From: Bacteroidota bacterium
GTDB lineage: Bacteria; Bacteroidota; Bacteroidia; Chitinophagales; Saprospiraceae
Length of the DNA: 9,094 nt
Direction: 5' to 3'
NCBI GenBank assembly: GCA_029573365.1
Contig: JAKQGD010000156.1
Coordinates: 1-9,094 of the forward strand
Shown: positions 6,835 through 9,094 of the stretch, in pieces
How the letters are laid out: the number at the start of each line of letters is the position of its first letter
How positions within the stretch are numbered: position 1 is the first letter of the stretch
Notes under the pieces: model-generated
What the model was told of the DNA's origin: nothing
Database searches by the model: none
What the model saw: the letters and a program-made list of their open reading frames with translations, nothing else
Translations under genes and position numbers: made by a program

Positions 6835-7908
6835 ATATTTAAAGCTCTGTCCCAGCTCTATGCTTAACAATGTCTGGTAAATAAGTTCTACTACGCCTTC
6901 GATGTCCTGCTTGTGGGCCATCTCCACAGTTGTATGCATGTATCTCAAAGGCAGGGATATCAACACTGAAGGCACTCCACCATTGGAATAGGCAAAAGCA
7001 TCTGTGTCTGTCCCCGTAGTGCGGCTGGCAGCACTGCGTTGAAACTTGATCTTGTTCTTTTCGGCTACTTCGATGACATGGTTCAACAGCTTATTGTGCA
7101 CCGAAGGAGCATACGTGAGAGTAGGTCCGGCAGCACATTTTATATCTCCGTGTATCTTGTTGTTTACAAGCGGGGTGCCCGTATCGTGTGTTACATCGGT
7201 CACTATTGCCACATGAGGTTTGATGGTATTGGCTATCATTTCAGCGCCGCGAAGCCCTATCTCTTCCTGTACAGCATTTACAACATAGAGAGAAAAAGGG
7301 AGTTTTTTCTTTTTTTCCTTCAACAGCCTTGCTACCTCGGCAATACAAAAACCTCCTATTCTGTTGTCAAGAGCCCGCCCGCAATACCAGTTTTTATTAA
7401 GTTCGAACAGCTCATCTACAAAGGTGATAACACATCCCACATGGATGCCCATCTCGGCAACTTCGGCTTTATCCTTTGCCCCTACATCCACAAAAATATT
7501 GTCCATGGTGGGCGACAAGTTTTCGTCTTTGCCCCTGCGGGTGTGTATGGCCGGCCAACCGAATACGCCTTTGACTATCCCGTTTTTGGTGTGGATGTTG
7601 ACACGCATGGAAGGAGCTATGATGTGGTCTGAGCCTCCGTTTCTGATTACCTGGATAAAACCATTGTCAGAGATGTAATTAACATACCAGGAGATTTCGT
7701 CCGCGTGGGCCTCTATCACGACCCGGTATTCCTGCCCGGGATTGATTACGCCATAGGCAGTACCGTAGTTATCAAGGTGCCATTGATCTACATACGGTTT
7801 GATGTAGTCAAGCCATATTTTCTGTCCCGGAGTTTCAAATCCGGTAGGTGCAGCGTTGTTGAGATAATCGTAGAGAAATGTTTCTGATTTTTTATTGAAT
7901 ATATTCAT
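6829..7908 (-). CDS. M42 family metallo-aminopeptidase (FrvX/TET type)
   Basis: Cytoplasmic two-metal aminopeptidase of 359 residues, the usual length for family M42. The full ligand set is visible: His68 and Asp70 in EAHADEI, bridging Asp181 in ALDNR, catalytic base Glu215 and metal ligand Glu216 in VQEEIGLRGAE, Asp238 in VTDVTHD, and His325 in RYMHTTVEM. Other family marks are NAAPTGFE at the N-terminus (18-25) and GTDTDAFAYSNGGVPS (299-314). M42 enzymes form tetrahedral dodecamers that trim short peptides released by larger proteases; substrate preference cannot be read here. Family members have also been annotated as cellulases or endoglucanases, which the motifs do not support. The ATG at 7906-7908 lies 33 bases after the pyrE stop, so it is probably co-transcribed with pyrE; its upstream sequence has no Shine-Dalgarno. 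No functional tie to pyrimidine synthesis is evident. Confidence 0.95.
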   Translation of the reverse strand: MNIFNKKSETFLYDYLNNAAPTGFETPGQKIWLDYIKPYVDQWHLDNYGTAYGVINPGQEYRVVIEAHADEISWYVNYISDNGFIQVIRNGGSDHIIAPSMRVNIHTKNGIVKGVFGWPAIHTRRGKDENLSPTMDNIFVDVGAKDKAEVAEMGIHVGCVITFVDELFELNKNWYCGRALDNRIGGFCIAEVARLLKEKKKKLPFSLYVVNAVQEEIGLRGAEMIANTIKPHVAIVTDVTHDTGTPLVNNKIHGDIKCAAGPTLTYAPSVHNKLLNHVIEVAEKNKIKFQRSAASRTTGTDTDAFAYSNGGVPSVLISLPLRYMHTTVEMAHKQDIEGVVELIYQTLLSIELGQSFKYF

Positions 7909-7941
7909 AATAAGTTAAACCGGTTGTTCAAGATTTACTTT

Positions 7942-8577
7942 TCAAAAATGTTGTTGATACCAATTTTGAGGGTCGCTGTTCCAGGAATGGAGGATTTTTT
8001 CTTCCTCCTCAGTGATATAATTGGTCAGCCTGGCTTCCGTGACCAATGTCTGATAATTGGACAAAGAAATGACTTTACAGTCAATATTCCTAAAAATTTC
8101 TTCAGCTTTTGCAAAACCGTAGCTGAATATTGCCAGCACACCAGCCACTTCATGTCCCAAATCACGAAGTACATTGACGACATCTGCAGAGCTGCCTCCC
8201 GTAGAAATCAAGTCCTCGATGACCAGAACTCTGGAGCCGGGTGCTATCTCGCCTTCCACCTGATTTTTTCTTCCATGCTCCTTGGGGGCGGACCTGACAT
8301 AACAAAACGGTAATCCGAGTTTATCAGCCAGAAGTGCTCCATGCGGGATACCTGCAGTTGCCACACCTGCTATCATGTCAGCATGCCCAAACAAGGGGGC
8401 CTTTTCGGCCAATGCATCCTTTATGGCAGTGCGTACTTCAGGGTAAGAGAGCGTGACCCTGTTGTCACAATAAATAGGCGACCTCAAACCCGATGTCCAA
8501 GTAAACGGATTTTGTGGGTTTAATTTTATTGCTTTTATTTGCAAAAGTTTTCTGGCGATAAAAGTTTCTGTAAGCAT
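7942..8577 (-). CDS. pyrE: Orotate phosphoribosyltransferase (PyrE)
   Basis: Cytoplasmic enzyme that joins orotate to PRPP to give orotidine 5'-monophosphate, the fifth step of de novo UMP synthesis. The 211 residues match the family (E. coli 213). Landmarks are FTWTSGLRSPIYCDNR (25-40) of the orotate/OMP site, GVATAGIPHG (71-80), the mobile catalytic loop YVRSAPKEHGRKNQVEG (93-109) with Arg95, Lys99, His101 and Lys104, and the PRPP-binding signature VLVIEDLISTGGSS (117-130) with acidic pair Glu121-Asp122. All key residues are present. The C-terminal tail (EEEEKILHSWNSDPQNWYQQ, 190-209) is typical of Bacteroidota versions, in my recollection. The ATG at 8575-8577 is 10 bases from the divergent Nudix start. 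A consensus-like promoter lies just upstream, inside the Nudix coding region. The M42 gene follows 33 bases downstream. Confidence 0.96.
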   Translation of the reverse strand: MLTETFIARKLLQIKAIKLNPQNPFTWTSGLRSPIYCDNRVTLSYPEVRTAIKDALAEKAPLFGHADMIAGVATAGIPHGALLADKLGLPFCYVRSAPKEHGRKNQVEGEIAPGSRVLVIEDLISTGGSSADVVNVLRDLGHEVAGVLAIFSYGFAKAEEIFRNIDCKVISLSNYQTLVTEARLTNYITEEEEKILHSWNSDPQNWYQQHF

Positions 8578-8587
8578 AAGGGCCTTG
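8578..8587. promoter_or_regulatory. 10-base divergent linker with AAGG before each start
   Basis: The whole pyrE/Nudix gap holds AAGG-G-CCTT, which is symmetric around one central G. Read on the plus strand, AAGG (8578-8581) sits 6 bases before the Nudix ATG. Read on the minus strand, AAGG (8583-8586) sits 5 bases before the pyrE ATG. Each could act as a short Shine-Dalgarno-like site, although most other starts in this window lack one. Confidence 0.35.
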
Positions 8588-9094
8588 ATGGAAAAGCCGC
8601 AAATTTATAAAATTTATATCAACGAGGTCGAAGTGATCCTTAAACCTTCTGTAGATATCACACTCGAAGATACAGTGGCTTCAGGAAGCGTGGTCGTCAA
8701 ATATACCGGAAATAAAAAACATCTGCTTGATTATATCAATATCCTGGAAAAATCCATCAAATCCGAAAAGCTGATCATACATTTTGATGATTTTATTAAG
8801 CTTAAGTCAGATTTCAAATCACATTTTTCGGAAATTGAAGCTGCCGGAGGGCTTGTATTCAACGATAAACATGAGTTTCTTTTTATTTACAGGCGTGGGT
8901 CATGGGATCTGCCTAAAGGTAAAATAGAAGCCGGTGAATCTAAAAAGAAAGCCACGATCAGAGAGATAGAGGAGGAGACAGGCCTGAAAAAACTGCTGGT
9001 ACACGACAAACTTATGGTGACCCGCCATACTTATCGCAGCAATGTGGGTAAAAGAATCATCAAGAAAACCCACTGGTATCTTGTTTCTACCATC
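8588..9094 (+). CDS. Nudix hydrolase, 5' part (end outside window)
   Basis: The frame runs from ATG at 8588 without a stop to the window edge, giving 169 residues. Residues 84-169 show the Nudix fold: AAGGLVFN (85-92), FLFIYRRGSWDLPKGK (97-112), and a complete Nudix box at 111-133 with Gly111, Glu117, Arg125-Glu126, Glu129-Glu130, Gly132 and Leu133, all matching GX5EX7REUXEEXGU. This motif binds Mg2+ and catalyses cleavage of nucleoside-diphosphate-linked substrates; the exact substrate is not predictable here. The first 83 or so residues (MEKPQIYKIYINEVEVILKP onward, with HLLDYINILEKSIKSEKLII) lie before the fold and have no domain I recognise. There is no signal peptide, so it should be cytoplasmic. 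It is divergent from pyrE, 10 bases apart; I recall pyrE and Nudix genes being neighbours in other Bacteroidota. The frame is also open upstream of 8588, but without a better start. Confidence 0.9.
   Translation, partial: MEKPQIYKIYINEVEVILKPSVDITLEDTVASGSVVVKYTGNKKHLLDYINILEKSIKSEKLIIHFDDFIKLKSDFKSHFSEIEAAGGLVFNDKHEFLFIYRRGSWDLPKGKIEAGESKKKATIREIEEETGLKKLLVHDKLMVTRHTYRSNVGKRIIKKTHWYLVSTI
8600..8607 (-). promoter_or_regulatory. Probable pyrE promoter, -7 element
   Basis: On the minus strand this reads TAAATTTG, an exact match to the Bacteroidota -7 consensus TAnnTTTG, within an AT-rich run. It ends 22 bases before the pyrE ATG, so the leader would be about 16 bases. The -33 region has only a weak TTCG/TTG-like match. 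The element lies within codons 5-7 of the divergent Nudix gene. Confidence 0.5.

Noticed and set aside
7039..7632. Open frame of 197 codons on the plus strand
   Set aside because: It lies entirely antisense to the M42 gene, whose active-site residues are all present on the other strand; the translated sequence looks like no family.
7918..7925. AACCGGTT palindrome between pyrE and the M42 gene
   Set aside because: An 8-bp palindrome is expected often by chance, and nothing around it suggests an operator or attachment site.

Overview
The window reads as an ordinary stretch of chromosome from a member of the Bacteroidota, although the sequence does not fix the class. The evidence is a GWxTD-family secreted protein, a long TPR protein of the kind common in that phylum, a divergent pyrE/Nudix pair, start codons almost without Shine-Dalgarno sequences, and a perfect match to the Bacteroidota -7 promoter element (TAnnTTTG) in front of pyrE. 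No mobile element, CRISPR array, tRNA, rRNA or phage gene is visible. Gene density is high: the longest non-coding gaps are 188 and 182 bases, so no stretch over 300 bases lacks a gene.

Layout. (1) Bases 3-1106, plus strand: the 3' end of a TPR-repeat protein whose start lies outside the window, followed by a strong intrinsic terminator (1130-1161). (2) Bases 1289-4775, minus strand: a three-gene cell-envelope run in the order ABC exporter (MsbA-like), small exported beta-rich protein, MurB. Gaps of 28 and 15 bases suggest one transcript. (3) Bases 4964-6826, plus strand: a small putative lipoprotein with a lipocalin-like start, then a GWxTD-domain protein. (4) Bases 6829-8577, minus strand: pyrE followed by an M42 aminopeptidase, 33 bases apart. 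The M42 gene converges on the GWxTD gene with only 2 bases between the stop codons, inside a perfect 14-bp palindrome. (5) Bases 8588-9094, plus strand: the first 169 codons of a Nudix hydrolase, divergent from pyrE with a 10-base gap and running off the window.

Functionally this is housekeeping and envelope biology: peptidoglycan precursor synthesis (MurB), probable lipid or lipophile export (ABC exporter), pyrimidine synthesis (PyrE), peptide turnover (M42) and nucleotide-derivative hydrolysis (Nudix), with several exported proteins of unknown role. I found no convincing new multi-gene system. The points most worth a second look are the uncharacterised exported protein between the ABC exporter and MurB, the degenerate GWxTD signature, the in-frame duplication at the lipoprotein C-terminus, the palindrome over the two convergent stops, and the compact pyrE/Nudix divergent junction.
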